Shown piece after piece: positions 18,849-26,478 of a stretch of DNA of 64,000 bases. The position numbers were made by a program, and so were the translations under genes. Origin of the DNA: Marinobacter manganoxydans MnI7-9 (lineage in GTDB: Bacteria > Pseudomonadota > Gammaproteobacteria > Pseudomonadales > Oleiphilaceae). A model generated the notes under the pieces. The model had not been told where the DNA came from and made no database searches. It saw only the letters and a list, made by a program, of their open reading frames with translations. The stretch lies in assembly GCF_000235625.1 (NCBI RefSeq), contig NZ_AGTR01000080.1:1-64000 (forward strand). The letters run 5' to 3'. How positions within the stretch are numbered: the first letter of the stretch is position 1; the number at the start of each line of letters is the position of its first letter.

Positions 18849-19547
18849 GTGCCAATGGCAAACCCTAGACGAAAAGAGTCCGTAGCCGACAGGGTTTATG
18901 AGGCCCTGAAAGAGGACATCTTCGAGTTCCGCCTGATCCCCGGCGACCGATTCAGCGAGGGGGATGTCGGAACCCGCCTGAACGCAAGCCGGACACCGGT
19001 GCGGGAAGCACTGTACCGCTTGCAGCGGGAGGGCCATGTGGAGGTGCTGTTCCGCAGTGGCTGGCAGGTAAAGCCATTCGATTTCCAGCAGGTGGAGGAA
19101 CTCTATGACCTGCGCATCACTCTCGAACGGGCGGCCGTGCACAAAATCTGCAACCTGCCTGAAGAGCCTGCAGCACTGCGAACCCTGGTAGCCCTCTGGA
19201 ACCCGGACCATCCATCCGAGCGCGCGGTGGGCAGCACCGTCAGAATGCTGGACGAGAGCTTTCACTGCGATCTGGTGGCCGCTGCCGGAAACCGGGAGAT
19301 GACACGAATTCATCGTGAGATCACCGACAGGCTGAGGATTGTGCGGCGCCTGGACTTCAGCCGGGACGAGCGTATTGATGCCACTTACGTGGAGCATGCC
19401 GCGATTCTGGAGGCACTGCGCAACGGGCAGGCAAGCGAGGCGGCGGATCGTCTCACCCGTCATATCCGTGCCAGCCAGAAGGCCGTGCGGGAAATCACCA
19501 TGGAGCGAATCCGCGAGGCGGCTGCTGCCCACCGCAGTGAGCAATAA
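18849..19547 (+). CDS. GntR-family (FCD) transcriptional regulator downstream of allophanate hydrolase
   Basis: 232 residues counted from the GTG at 18849. An ATG two codons later is an alternative start, and both follow GAGGGG. Residues about 11-72 are the winged helix-turn-helix (DRFSEGDVGTRLNASRTPVREALYRL). From about 85 an FCD ligand-binding domain follows, with the metal-type residues in LDESFHCDLVAAAGN and EHAAILEAL. It is 38 bases after atzF and in the same direction, so it probably controls atzF and perhaps urt-ure in response to a pathway compound. The matching GTATACAAG sites in the divergent region are the likely targets. Confidence 0.9.
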   Translation: MPMANPRRKESVADRVYEALKEDIFEFRLIPGDRFSEGDVGTRLNASRTPVREALYRLQREGHVEVLFRSGWQVKPFDFQQVEELYDLRITLERAAVHKICNLPEEPAALRTLVALWNPDHPSERAVGSTVRMLDESFHCDLVAAAGNREMTRIHREITDRLRIVRRLDFSRDERIDATYVEHAAILEALRNGQASEAADRLTRHIRASQKAVREITMERIREAAAAHRSEQ

Positions 19548-19616
19548 ATTGCCTCTCAGGCCCCGGAAATACTGAACTCAGGTTCATAATTGAACCCGCC
19601 GAAACGCTTACAGATC

Positions 19617-19634
19617 CGTAAGATATATCGCACA
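19617..19634 (+). promoter_or_regulatory. GacA/UvrY-like box upstream of the Csr-type small RNA
   Basis: CGTAAG-ATATAT-CGCACA matches 9 of 12 defined positions of the GacA box TGTAAG-N6-CTTACA. It is centred about 65 bases upstream of the predicted RNA start, the usual distance for rsm genes. The -10 hexamer TAGAAT is at 19678-19683, with no clear -35, as expected for an activator-dependent promoter. Confidence 0.45.
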
Positions 19635-19689
19635 AACCATGGAGCGATTCTCCGATAGGTAGGAATTCGATCCAAAGTAGAATGGTTAG

Positions 19690-19900
19690 TGTCAGGGATG
19701 ACAAGCCAGCAAGGAACGTTGGCTCAAGGATGAGAACTCCAGGGAAGAGCCCTCCGCGGCTCGGGAGTTGCCCGAAGGATCAGGGCTTACAGGGATGATC
19801 ACAGGAAAGACGCGCTCAGGATGAGTCGCACGCCTGAGGGAACAGGCAGGGGTCAGCCACGGAATCGGGGATCACAAGGAATGTGGTCCCGTCCGTGCAC
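19690..19900 (+). ncRNA. CsrB/RsmZ-type small RNA that sequesters CsrA
   Basis: A gene-free stretch of about 210 bases holds 13 GGA motifs, most as AGGA or AGGGA in the loops of short hairpins: GTCAGGGATGAC, GCCAgcaaGGAacgttGGC, TCAAGGATGA, CTCCAGGGAAGAG, GCTCAGGATGAG and CCTGAGGGAACAGG. This repeated loop-GGA design is the hallmark of RNAs that bind many CsrA/RsmA dimers and relieve translational repression. A final hairpin pairs CACGGA (19858) with TCCGTG (to 19897) around an inner GGGATCAC/GTGGTCCC stem whose loop also holds GGA. Only a loose T-rich stretch follows, so the exact 3' end is uncertain. The start is inferred from the -10 at 19678. Confidence 0.82.
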
Positions 19901-20008
19901 TCCCCGTACCCACAGACATTTCTGCTCTCTTCTTTACATTTCGCTTCTGCTGCTTTGCGCCCTGGCACAAAACCAAAAAACGCAACACAGCTTCAGGAGC
20001 TCGTATCT

Positions 20009-20278
20009 ATGAAACGCACACCGCTTTTCGCAACACTCGTTCTGCTGTTCAGCCTGGTTACCGGTTTTGCCTACGCCCAGGACGCCGCTATCAATATCAA
20101 CACGGCCGATGTGGCTACCCTCGCCAGCCTGAACGGCATTGGCCAGAGCAAGGCCGAAGCCATCGTTGCCTATCGCGAAGCGAATGGTCCTTTTGCAGTT
20201 ACCGCAGACCTGGCAAATGTGAAGGGCATTGGCGAACGTACCATCGAGAAAAATGCCGCTCGCCTCACCGTGAAGTAA
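20009..20278 (+). CDS. ComEA-like helix-hairpin-helix protein
   Basis: 89 residues, with ATG at 20009 following CAGGAG. Residues 1-23 are a signal peptide (LFATLVLLFSLVTGFAYAQ). The rest is a helix-hairpin-helix domain: ININTADVATLASLNGIGQSKAEAIVAYREANGPF then LANVKGIGERTIEKNAARL. Such secreted HhH proteins bind double-stranded DNA without sequence specificity. ComEA pulls DNA into the periplasm during natural transformation, and short stand-alone forms like this occur widely in gammaproteobacteria. It stands alone between the small RNA and the lactate operon, and a hairpin follows it. Confidence 0.88.
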   Translation: MKRTPLFATLVLLFSLVTGFAYAQDAAININTADVATLASLNGIGQSKAEAIVAYREANGPFAVTADLANVKGIGERTIEKNAARLTVK

Positions 20279-20284
20279 TACCCC

Positions 20285-20320
20285 GGGCAGTGGCGCGCTG
20301 CCGCTGCCCTTCCTCTTTCT
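20285..20320 (+). terminator. Probable terminator after the ComEA-like gene
   Basis: GGGCAG (20285) pairs with CTGCCC (20304-20309), followed by a T-rich TTCCTCTTTCT, seven bases past the stop codon. Confidence 0.55.
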
Positions 20321-20429
20321 GAATCCCTTTCCTCCCTCTTTCCGGCTACCCATAAAGTCGTCTGGCAACACCGCGCTCGCCACCCTATTATTGCTGGATA
20401 ACAATTCAAAAACCGTTGAGCATCCGCAC

Positions 20430-21212
20430 ATGGTTGATCCGATCAAGGTTTATCCTGCAAAACCCGCGAAAGTCTATTTCTACGGCACCTGCCTGGTGGA
20501 CATGTTCTACCCCGATGCGGGCATTGCCGGCGTGGAACTTCTGGAGCGTGAAGGCATTGAGGTGCTGTTTCCCCAGAACCAGACCTGCTGTGGCCAGCCA
20601 GCCTACACTTCCGGTTATCACGACGAGGCCCGATCAGTAGCCAGGGCCCAGCTCGACCTGTTCCCCGGCGACTGGCCCATTGTGGTGCCATCCGGCTCCT
20701 GTGGCGGGATGATGCGCAAGCACTACCCTGACCTTTTCAAGGACACCACGGATGAGGTGAAAGCCGCTGAGGTTGCGGGCCGGGTCTGGGAGCTGACGGA
20801 TTTTCTGCTCAATGTTTGCCACATCAAACTTGAAGATTTGGGCGAACCCACCACCGTGGCCATGCACACCTCCTGCTCCGCCCGCCGGGAAATGGGCGTG
20901 GCCGAGGTTGGACCCAAACTGCTGGGACAACTCAAAAACGTGAACCTGGTAGAGCAGATCCGGCCGGAGGAATGCTGCGGGTTTGGCGGCACCTTTGCGG
21001 TTCGCCACCCGGAGATTTCCAGCGCCATGGTGAGCGAGAAGGTGGATGCACTGGTGGATACCGGCACCAGGCAGTTTGTCACCACCGATTGCGGCTGCCT
21101 GATGAACATCGCCGGCTACGCCGAGAAAAACCAGAAGCCTGTTGAAGGCCAGCACATTCTCAGTTTCCTGTGGTCGCGCACCCAGGGCAAAGGGGGCAGC
21201 AGTCATGAGTGA
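20430..21212 (+). CDS. lldE: (Fe-S)-binding protein of L-lactate utilisation, LldE/LutA
   Basis: 260 residues from the ATG at 20430. The frame opens earlier with a TTG, but that part is not conserved-looking. Two CCG domains are visible: NQTCCGQPAYTSGY near residue 50 and EECCGFGGTFAV near residue 180, each with paired cysteines for Fe-S or heterodisulfide chemistry, plus PSGSCGGMMRKHY. With LldF and LldG it forms the LutABC-type L-lactate dehydrogenase that passes electrons to the respiratory chain. It overlaps lldF by eight bases. No lactate permease or LldR regulator is beside it. Confidence 0.92.
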   Translation: MVDPIKVYPAKPAKVYFYGTCLVDMFYPDAGIAGVELLEREGIEVLFPQNQTCCGQPAYTSGYHDEARSVARAQLDLFPGDWPIVVPSGSCGGMMRKHYPDLFKDTTDEVKAAEVAGRVWELTDFLLNVCHIKLEDLGEPTTVAMHTSCSARREMGVAEVGPKLLGQLKNVNLVEQIRPEECCGFGGTFAVRHPEISSAMVSEKVDALVDTGTRQFVTTDCGCLMNIAGYAEKNQKPVEGQHILSFLWSRTQGKGGSSHE

Positions 21213-22644
21213 GACAGCCGAGCACACTGGCCATCACATCGACGTGAAAGAGTTCCATCCGCGGGCTCAGGCGGCCATTCACGACCCCAAGATCCGCAAG
21301 AATTTCCGCAGCGCCATGGACGGGCTGATGTCCAAGCGCAAGACGGCGTTCGAGGGCTGGGATCTGGAAACCCTCCGGGATCTGGGTGCCAACGTTCGCC
21401 TCCGCGCCCTGGCCAACCTGCCAGATTTGCTGGAGCAGCTTGAGAAAAAGCTGATCGAAAACGGCATCAGGGTGCACTGGGCGGTGGATGGCGATGAGGC
21501 CTGCCGGATTGTGCGGGACATCTGCAAGGCCCGGGATGCCAAGACGGTGATCAAGGGCAAGTCCATGGTCTCCGAGGAAATGGAGCTGAACCATTACCTG
21601 GAGGAACAGGGGATCGAAGCCCTGGAATCGGACCTGGGCGAGTACATTGTGCAGTTGGCGGATGAAACGCCATCACACATTATCATGCCGGCGATTCACA
21701 AGAACACTGGAGAGATCTCCCAGTTGCTGCACGAGAAAACCGGCACGGATCTGTCCAACGATGTGGAATACCTCACCGCCAGTGCCCGCCTGCAATTGCG
21801 GGAAAAGTTCATGAATGCCGATGTGGGCGTTTCGGGGGTTAACTTTGCGGTGGCGGAGACCGGCACCCTATGCCTGGTGGAAAACGAAGGCAATGGCCGG
21901 ATGACCACCACGGTGCCCAAGTGCCATATTGCCGTTACCGGCATAGAAAAGGTGGTGCCGAGCATGGAGGACGTCTCTGCCCTGCTCGCCCTGCTGACCC
22001 GGTCTGCTACCGGCCAGCACATCACCACCTACTTCAACATGATTTCCGGCCCGCGCAAGGCCGAGGAGCTGGACGGGCCCGAAGAAGTGCATCTGGTGCT
22101 GGTGGATAACGGCCGCTCGTCGATCTACCAGGACGACGAGCTGCTGGACACCCTGCGCTGCATCCGTTGCGGCGCCTGCATGAACCACTGCCCGGTGTAC
22201 ACACGGGTAGGCGGCCATGCCTATGGCACCACCTATCCGGGCCCGATCGGCAAGATCCTGATGCCGCACCTGATTGGCCTGGACGAAGGCCGGCACCTGC
22301 CCAGCGCCTCCAGTCTGTGTGGCGCCTGTGGCGAGGTCTGCCCGGTGAAAATCCCCATTCCCGATCTGTTGGTGCGACTGCGCCAGGAATCGGTGGATGG
22401 CGACAAGCTCCACCCGGCCAAGGTCCGTGGCCACGGGGCCAAGCGAAGCTCAATGGAAGCGATGATCTGGAAAGGCTGGGCCTGGATGCACGCCAGCCCC
22501 GGCATTTATCGCTTCGGCACCGGTGCCGCCAGCAAATTCAGGGCATTGCAGCCCTCGAAAGCGGGCGCCTGGACCGATTACCGCACGCCCCCCAAACTGG
22601 CGGCCAAAACCCTGCACCAGCGAATGAAGGAGCGTGGCCAATGA
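21205..22644 (+). CDS. lldF: Iron-sulfur protein LldF/LutB of L-lactate oxidation
   Basis: 479 residues from the ATG at 21205. An LUD domain (about residues 60-290, with GKSMVSEEMELNHYLE and AETGTLCLVENEGNGR) is followed by two ferredoxin clusters, CIRCGACMNHCPVY near residue 320 and CGACGEVCPVKIP near residue 373, then a helical C-terminal region. It is the electron-transfer core of the lactate oxidation complex. The gene overlaps lldE by eight bases and lldG by ATGA, so the three are a single coupled unit. Confidence 0.94.
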   Translation: MSETAEHTGHHIDVKEFHPRAQAAIHDPKIRKNFRSAMDGLMSKRKTAFEGWDLETLRDLGANVRLRALANLPDLLEQLEKKLIENGIRVHWAVDGDEACRIVRDICKARDAKTVIKGKSMVSEEMELNHYLEEQGIEALESDLGEYIVQLADETPSHIIMPAIHKNTGEISQLLHEKTGTDLSNDVEYLTASARLQLREKFMNADVGVSGVNFAVAETGTLCLVENEGNGRMTTTVPKCHIAVTGIEKVVPSMEDVSALLALLTRSATGQHITTYFNMISGPRKAEELDGPEEVHLVLVDNGRSSIYQDDELLDTLRCIRCGACMNHCPVYTRVGGHAYGTTYPGPIGKILMPHLIGLDEGRHLPSASSLCGACGEVCPVKIPIPDLLVRLRQESVDGDKLHPAKVRGHGAKRSSMEAMIWKGWAWMHASPGIYRFGTGAASKFRALQPSKAGAWTDYRTPPKLAAKTLHQRMKERGQ

Positions 22645-23294
22645 GTTCCCGGGAAACGATTCTTCAGCGTCTGCGCAACCGAACCGGCGGTGAACTGACG
22701 GTGCCGGAGTGCGACTTTTCAGTTCTGGTACGGGATGACTGGTCGACAAAGGAGCGTATCGAGCGGTTCGAGAAGATGATCGAGTCGGTCCACGGCGAGG
22801 TGCACCACTGCACCGAAGACATGTGGATGGAACGCCTGGCGGAGGTGCTGAACACCCGCGGGGCCAGGAATCTGCTGATTCCAAAACAACACGAAATCGG
22901 ACAGTCACTTCGCACTGCCGGTCGTAACGATCTGCCGGAACTGTTGATCTACGACGAGCCTATCGAAAGCTGGCAGTCGCATTTGTTCAACGAGGTGGAC
23001 GCCAGCATTACGTCCACCCGCGGCGGTATTGCCGAAACCGGCTCGCTGATCCTGTGGCCAAACGAGGACGAGCCACGGCTAATGAGCCTGGTGCCGCCGG
23101 TGCACATTGCCGTGCTCCGGGCCGCGGAGCTCTATACCACCTTCCACGAAGCCATGAAGGCCCAGAACTGGGCTGCTGGCATGCCGACCAATGCCCTGCT
23201 AATCTCTGGCCCTTCCAAAACCGCCGACATCGAGCAAACCCTTGCCTACGGTGTTCACGGTCCCAAAGAGCTTATTGTGTTGATTATTGAATGA
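22641..23294 (+). CDS. lldG: LUD-domain protein LldG/LutC
   Basis: 217 residues, ATG at 22641 overlapping the lldF stop. A single LUD domain with SITSTRGGIAETGSLILWPNEDEPRLMSLVPPVHI is the LutC signature. Third subunit of the lactate oxidation system. The stop overlaps the start of the EamA transporter gene as ATGA, so the transporter is part of the same transcript. Confidence 0.93.
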   Translation: MSSRETILQRLRNRTGGELTVPECDFSVLVRDDWSTKERIERFEKMIESVHGEVHHCTEDMWMERLAEVLNTRGARNLLIPKQHEIGQSLRTAGRNDLPELLIYDEPIESWQSHLFNEVDASITSTRGGIAETGSLILWPNEDEPRLMSLVPPVHIAVLRAAELYTTFHEAMKAQNWAAGMPTNALLISGPSKTADIEQTLAYGVHGPKELIVLIIE

Positions 23295-24244
23295 TCCAAG
23301 GCGCCCTGTTGATCGCCCTGGCTGCCCTGCTATGGGCGACCACGGGCATTGTTGCGAAATTTCTGTTTACCGGTACCGAACTGCAGGCCATTACGTTGGG
23401 CTTCCTGCGACTGGCGGTGGCCTTGCCGTTTTTCTGGCTACTGATGCGGCGGGAGCAGATACGCCTTGAGCGCGCCAACCCGGGCGCCAGAGTGCCCGGC
23501 AGTTCGCTACGGAGCCTCACCCGCAAGACCCTGATTCCGCTGGCAGCCCTTGGCCTGTTCCAGGCGTTCTACCAGGGCAGCTACCTTCTGGCCGTGGACC
23601 TCACCGGTGCCGGCATCGCCACCCTGATCGCGCTCTGCCTTCCGCCAGTACTGGTGGCAATTCTTGCTGCGCCTCTTCTGGGAGAGAAGCCCAGCCTTTT
23701 GACGGTTCTGTCGCTGTTTGCCGCCATCGCGGGCACGGGCATGCTGGTTCTCAGCGATATGGACACCACCGGTACACTTCGGCTAGCGGGCATTCTGGTG
23801 GCGTTACTGGCCGCCTGTGTGTACACCGGTTTTACGCTCACCAGCCGTTACAGCTCTGCTGGCACCCCGGTGTTTACGACGGCGTTTATCTGCTTCTTCA
23901 CGGCGGCGCTGATTCTGTTGCCGGTGGCTGCCCTGTCTGGCGGTTTCGAGGGGCTGGAAACTCTCAGTATCGGGCACTGGCTGATGGTGGTGTATGTGGG
24001 GGTGGTGCCAACCTGTATTGGCTATGTGTGTTTTTTCTCTGGCATGAAAACGACACCGGCCACGCTCTCCAGCATCATCGTGACTCTGGAACCGCTGTTT
24101 GTGGCGCTGCTGGCCTGGGTGTTTCTGGAGGAGATTCTGGGGCCGATTGGTATTGCGGGGGCACTGATTCTGACCGCAGCGGTGGTGGTGGCCTCCCGCT
24201 ACGGCCGTAAACCCGCAGCCGGCCAGGAGGCCGGTGCGGAGTAA
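23291..24244 (+). CDS. EamA/DMT-family transporter
   Basis: 317 residues with ten hydrophobic segments arranged as two EamA repeats. The first repeat begins at LIALAALLWATTGIVAKFLF and the second at about residue 163 with LAGILVALLAACVYTGFTLTSRYS. The conserved tail repeat ...LEPLFVALLAWVFLEEILGPIGIAGALILTAAVVVASR is clear. Drug/metabolite-type exporters carry amino acids or small metabolites out of the cell, and the substrate here is unknown. ATGA overlap with lldG ties it to the lactate operon, though a lactate role is only a guess. Confidence 0.88.
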   Translation: MIQGALLIALAALLWATTGIVAKFLFTGTELQAITLGFLRLAVALPFFWLLMRREQIRLERANPGARVPGSSLRSLTRKTLIPLAALGLFQAFYQGSYLLAVDLTGAGIATLIALCLPPVLVAILAAPLLGEKPSLLTVLSLFAAIAGTGMLVLSDMDTTGTLRLAGILVALLAACVYTGFTLTSRYSSAGTPVFTTAFICFFTAALILLPVAALSGGFEGLETLSIGHWLMVVYVGVVPTCIGYVCFFSGMKTTPATLSSIIVTLEPLFVALLAWVFLEEILGPIGIAGALILTAAVVVASRYGRKPAAGQEAGAE

Positions 24245-24262
24245 GGAAGATCAGTCTTCCTT
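24243..24262. terminator. Hairpin between convergent EamA and gloA genes
   Basis: AAGGAAGA-tcag...TCTTCCTT pairs across the stop codon of gloA. There is no strong T-run on either side, so termination would be weak. Confidence 0.35.
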
Positions 24263-24799
24263 GCGCTGTTTCTCAAGCATGTCCGGCTGCAGGATTTCAA
24301 TCCAGTAGCCGTCCGGGTCTTTGATAAAGGCCAGGCCTTTCATCTTGCCGTCGTCCGGCTTTTTCACAAACTCCACACCGAGCTTTTCAAAGCGGTCGCA
24401 GGCGGCGTAAACGTCTGGCACCGCTACGCCGATGTGGCCGAAGCCCTGAGGTTCGTCGTTGCCATTGTGGTAGCCGAAGTCGTTGTCGTCTTCGGTGCCC
24501 CAGTTGTGGGTGAGCTCAAGCATGGCTTCGCGGCCGAAGGTGTAGGTGGTGCGGTGGGCATCGTCCTGCGGCACGAGGCCGGCCTGGCGATCATCCAGGT
24601 AGCCAAGGAAATACAGGGTGAACTTCATTTCGGGGAAGTCCAGTTTGCGAACGAGGCGCATGCCCATCACTCGGGTGTAGAAGTCCATGGAGCGCTCGGG
24701 TTCCTTGATGCGCATCATGGTCTGGTTGAAGACGTAACCTTCGGTTTCGGGAACGGTTTCTTCGTATAGGCCAGGGGCCTGTTCGAAATGCTTGGGCAT
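24251..24799 (-). CDS. gloA: Lactoylglutathione lyase (glyoxalase I)
   Basis: 182 residues, the longer form common in Pseudomonas and eukaryotes. [37 protein letters not shown] begins the VOC fold. ELTHNWGTE and the [12 protein letters not shown] / WIEILQP blocks carry the metal-ligand Glu and His residues. It converts the hemithioacetal of methylglyoxal and glutathione into S-lactoylglutathione in the cytoplasm. The W and D positions suggest the zinc-type class, but this is not certain from sequence alone. It lies downstream of alkB with hairpins between. Confidence 0.93.
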   Translation of the reverse strand: MPKHFEQAPGLYEETVPETEGYVFNQTMMRIKEPERSMDFYTRVMGMRLVRKLDFPEMKFTLYFLGYLDDRQAGLVPQDDAHRTTYTFGREAMLELTHNWGTEDDNDFGYHNGNDEPQGFGHIGVAVPDVYAACDRFEKLGVEFVKKPDDGKMKGLAFIKDPDGYWIEILQPDMLEKQRKED

Positions 24800-24872
24800 G
24801 TTGGTTTTCCCTTTTTTTCGCAGGATTCAAAGGTTATACCTGTGTGCGTTTCAGGGGGATTTCAAGGGCGTG

Positions 24873-24912
24873 AAAAAAGACCCCGGGGCCAGAGACGAAC
24901 CGCCGGGGTCTT
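24873..24912 (-). terminator. Intrinsic terminator downstream of alkB
   Basis: On the minus strand AAGACCCCGG pairs with CCGGGGTCTT and a T-run follows immediately. It is the last in a series of hairpins after alkB and lies 75 bases before the gloA start. Confidence 0.8.
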
Positions 24913-24916
24913 GAGG

Positions 24917-25064
24917 GCCGGTTTTTTAGGCCGGCGTTTCTTCAGAGACGCTCTGAAGATCGGTGGCTGGCAGGGCCATGAGGGGGTTCTTTCTTCCGGG
25001 AATCCGAACTCGCTTCGCTCAGACAGTCGTTTCCCTGCAGAAAGAACCCCCTCACACCCCTGCC
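24917..25064. repeat. Cluster of inverted repeats between alkB and gloA
   Basis: Three nested or adjacent dyads: GCCGG/CCGGC (24917-24935), CTTCAGAG-acg-CTCTGAAG wait-free hairpin (24940-24958), and a long perfect 16-base inverted repeat TGAGGGGGTTCTTTCT (24979-24994) with its complement at 25039-25054, flanked by GGCAGGG/CCCTGCC (24969-24975, 25058-25064). The loop of the long dyad holds CTCGCTTCGCTC, itself a hairpin. The arrangement looks like a palindromic intergenic repeat element, and it would form a large RNA structure at the 3' end of the alkB message. Confidence 0.7.
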
Positions 25065-25090
25065 GACCGAACCTTTGGAGTGGCCCGCTT

Positions 25091-26227
25091 TCAGGCCAAC
25101 TGGTGTTCTTCTCCTTCGTAATAAGCCTCTACCCTTGGGTTCATTACCCGCCGCCAGAGTGGGGGGAACATTGCCAGGACGATCATTGCGGAGTAGCCGG
25201 CCGGTAGTTGGGGAGCCACGTCGTGGTGGCGGAGGATCTGGTATCTGCGTTTGGCCCAGGCGTGGTGGTCGCTGTGGCGTTGGAGGTGGAACAGGAAGAC
25301 GTTGGTGAGGAAGTAGTTGCTGTTCCAGCTGTGTTCGGGGCCGGTGCGTTCGTAGCGGCCGTTTTCGAGTTTTCTCCGGTGCAGGCCGTAGTGTTCGAGG
25401 TAGTTGACGATTTCCAGGAGGGTGAAGGCGATAAAGCTCTGGCCCAGGAAGAAGACGGCGCCGAGCCAGCCGAAGGCGATGGTGAAACCAGCCAGTGCCA
25501 GGGCGCTGATGCTGTACCACCAGATCAGTTCGTTGCGCCAGCTGAGGGCTTTGTGGCCTTTGCGTTGCAGGCGTTCGGCTTCCAGTTTCCAGGCATTCAG
25601 GAAGTTGCGCATGTAGGCCTGGGGCAAGAAGTTATACAGGGACTGGTTGTAGCGTGACGAGGAGGCATCTTCCGGGGTGGAGACGTGTACGTGGTGGCCG
25701 CGCAGGTGTTCGACTTTGAAACCGGCGTAGCAGACCAGTGACAGCAGGAAGCCGCCGGCCCGAGTTTCGAGTTTTTCGTCTTTGTGGATGAGTTCGTGGG
25801 CGACGTTGATGCCGAGGCCTCCGACGATGCCGATGGAGACGATCCAGCCAATACTGCCCACCAGGCTGAAGGTGCCGGACGCCAGTTCCAGCATGCTCCA
25901 GACCAGTAAGGCTGCAAAGCCTGCCACCCAGCCCAGGGTAATGGCTTTATAGAACCGTTCGCCGACCATCCGCGGCACGTCGGTTTCTTCATCCGGGTTC
26001 AGGGAATCCTTGCCGAGCAGCATGTCCAGTACCGGGATGATCCCGAACACGACCACGGGGACGCCCCAGGAAAACAGGTTCACCAGATCAGTGGCCTGGC
26101 CGGCGGCCAGCAGCAGAGGCGGCAGCAACAGGGGCACCATGGCGATCAGGTAGCTGTACTTCTTGAGGGTCAGCAATATCCTTCGGCGGGTGGCCTCGCG
26201 ATTGACCGATAACTGCGTTGTGCTCAT
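25091..26227 (-). CDS. alkB: Alkane 1-monooxygenase (integral-membrane diiron hydroxylase)
   Basis: 378 residues. The full set of AlkB histidine boxes is present: HELIH at residues 144-148, EHLRGHH at 173-179, NYLEHYGLH at 275-283 and LQRHSDHH at 315-322. Hydrophobic segments near 25-43, 50-70, 97-115, 125-142 and 235-275 give the usual six-helix inner-membrane body. It hydroxylates the terminal carbon of medium-chain n-alkanes using a rubredoxin partner, which is not encoded here. A divergent GntR gene, with a perfect palindrome in between, suggests local control by alkanes or fatty acids. The C-terminal tail ends YYEGEEHQLA. Confidence 0.96.
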   Translation of the reverse strand: MSTTQLSVNREATRRRILLTLKKYSYLIAMVPLLLPPLLLAAGQATDLVNLFSWGVPVVVFGIIPVLDMLLGKDSLNPDEETDVPRMVGERFYKAITLGWVAGFAALLVWSMLELASGTFSLVGSIGWIVSIGIVGGLGINVAHELIHKDEKLETRAGGFLLSLVCYAGFKVEHLRGHHVHVSTPEDASSSRYNQSLYNFLPQAYMRNFLNAWKLEAERLQRKGHKALSWRNELIWWYSISALALAGFTIAFGWLGAVFFLGQSFIAFTLLEIVNYLEHYGLHRRKLENGRYERTGPEHSWNSNYFLTNVFLFHLQRHSDHHAWAKRRYQILRHHDVAPQLPAGYSAMIVLAMFPPLWRRVMNPRVEAYYEGEEHQLA

Positions 26228-26333
26228 TGGGTTCTCTCCATCAAATGCTTGTTGGTGAAACTCTGATCACCTGTTGTTTTCTGCATTATTGTCCTACAGT
26301 ACATCAGTCGTCAACATTTCTGGCGAGGTTTTT

Positions 26334-26345
26334 TGACAATTGTCA
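26334..26345. promoter_or_regulatory. Perfect palindrome TGACAATTGTCA between alkB and gntR
   Basis: A 12-base exact dyad about 107 bases upstream of alkB and 134 bases upstream of the preferred GntR start. Probable operator for the divergently encoded GntR protein. Confidence 0.5.
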
Positions 26346-26478
26346 GGAAGCCCCGCCGAATCAAGGCGTTGTCGCTATCGCACTCCGAGGCTGTGATAAA
26401 CTCATGCGCATATACTCTTCCGCCGGTCGGCTTACTGCAGCAGCCGACCGGTTTTTACGACCTGTCCAGAGAGCCTTT

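Noticed and set aside
19607-19622. CTTACAGATCCGTAAG as a direct GacA box
   Set aside because: The half-sites face outward, opposite to TGTAAG-N6-CTTACA; the overlapping CGTAAG-N6-CGCACA fits better.
26218-26478. N-terminal extension of the alkB-linked GntR gene
   Set aside because: It would place the operator palindrome inside the coding region and does not look like protein; the internal ATG has a better ribosome site.
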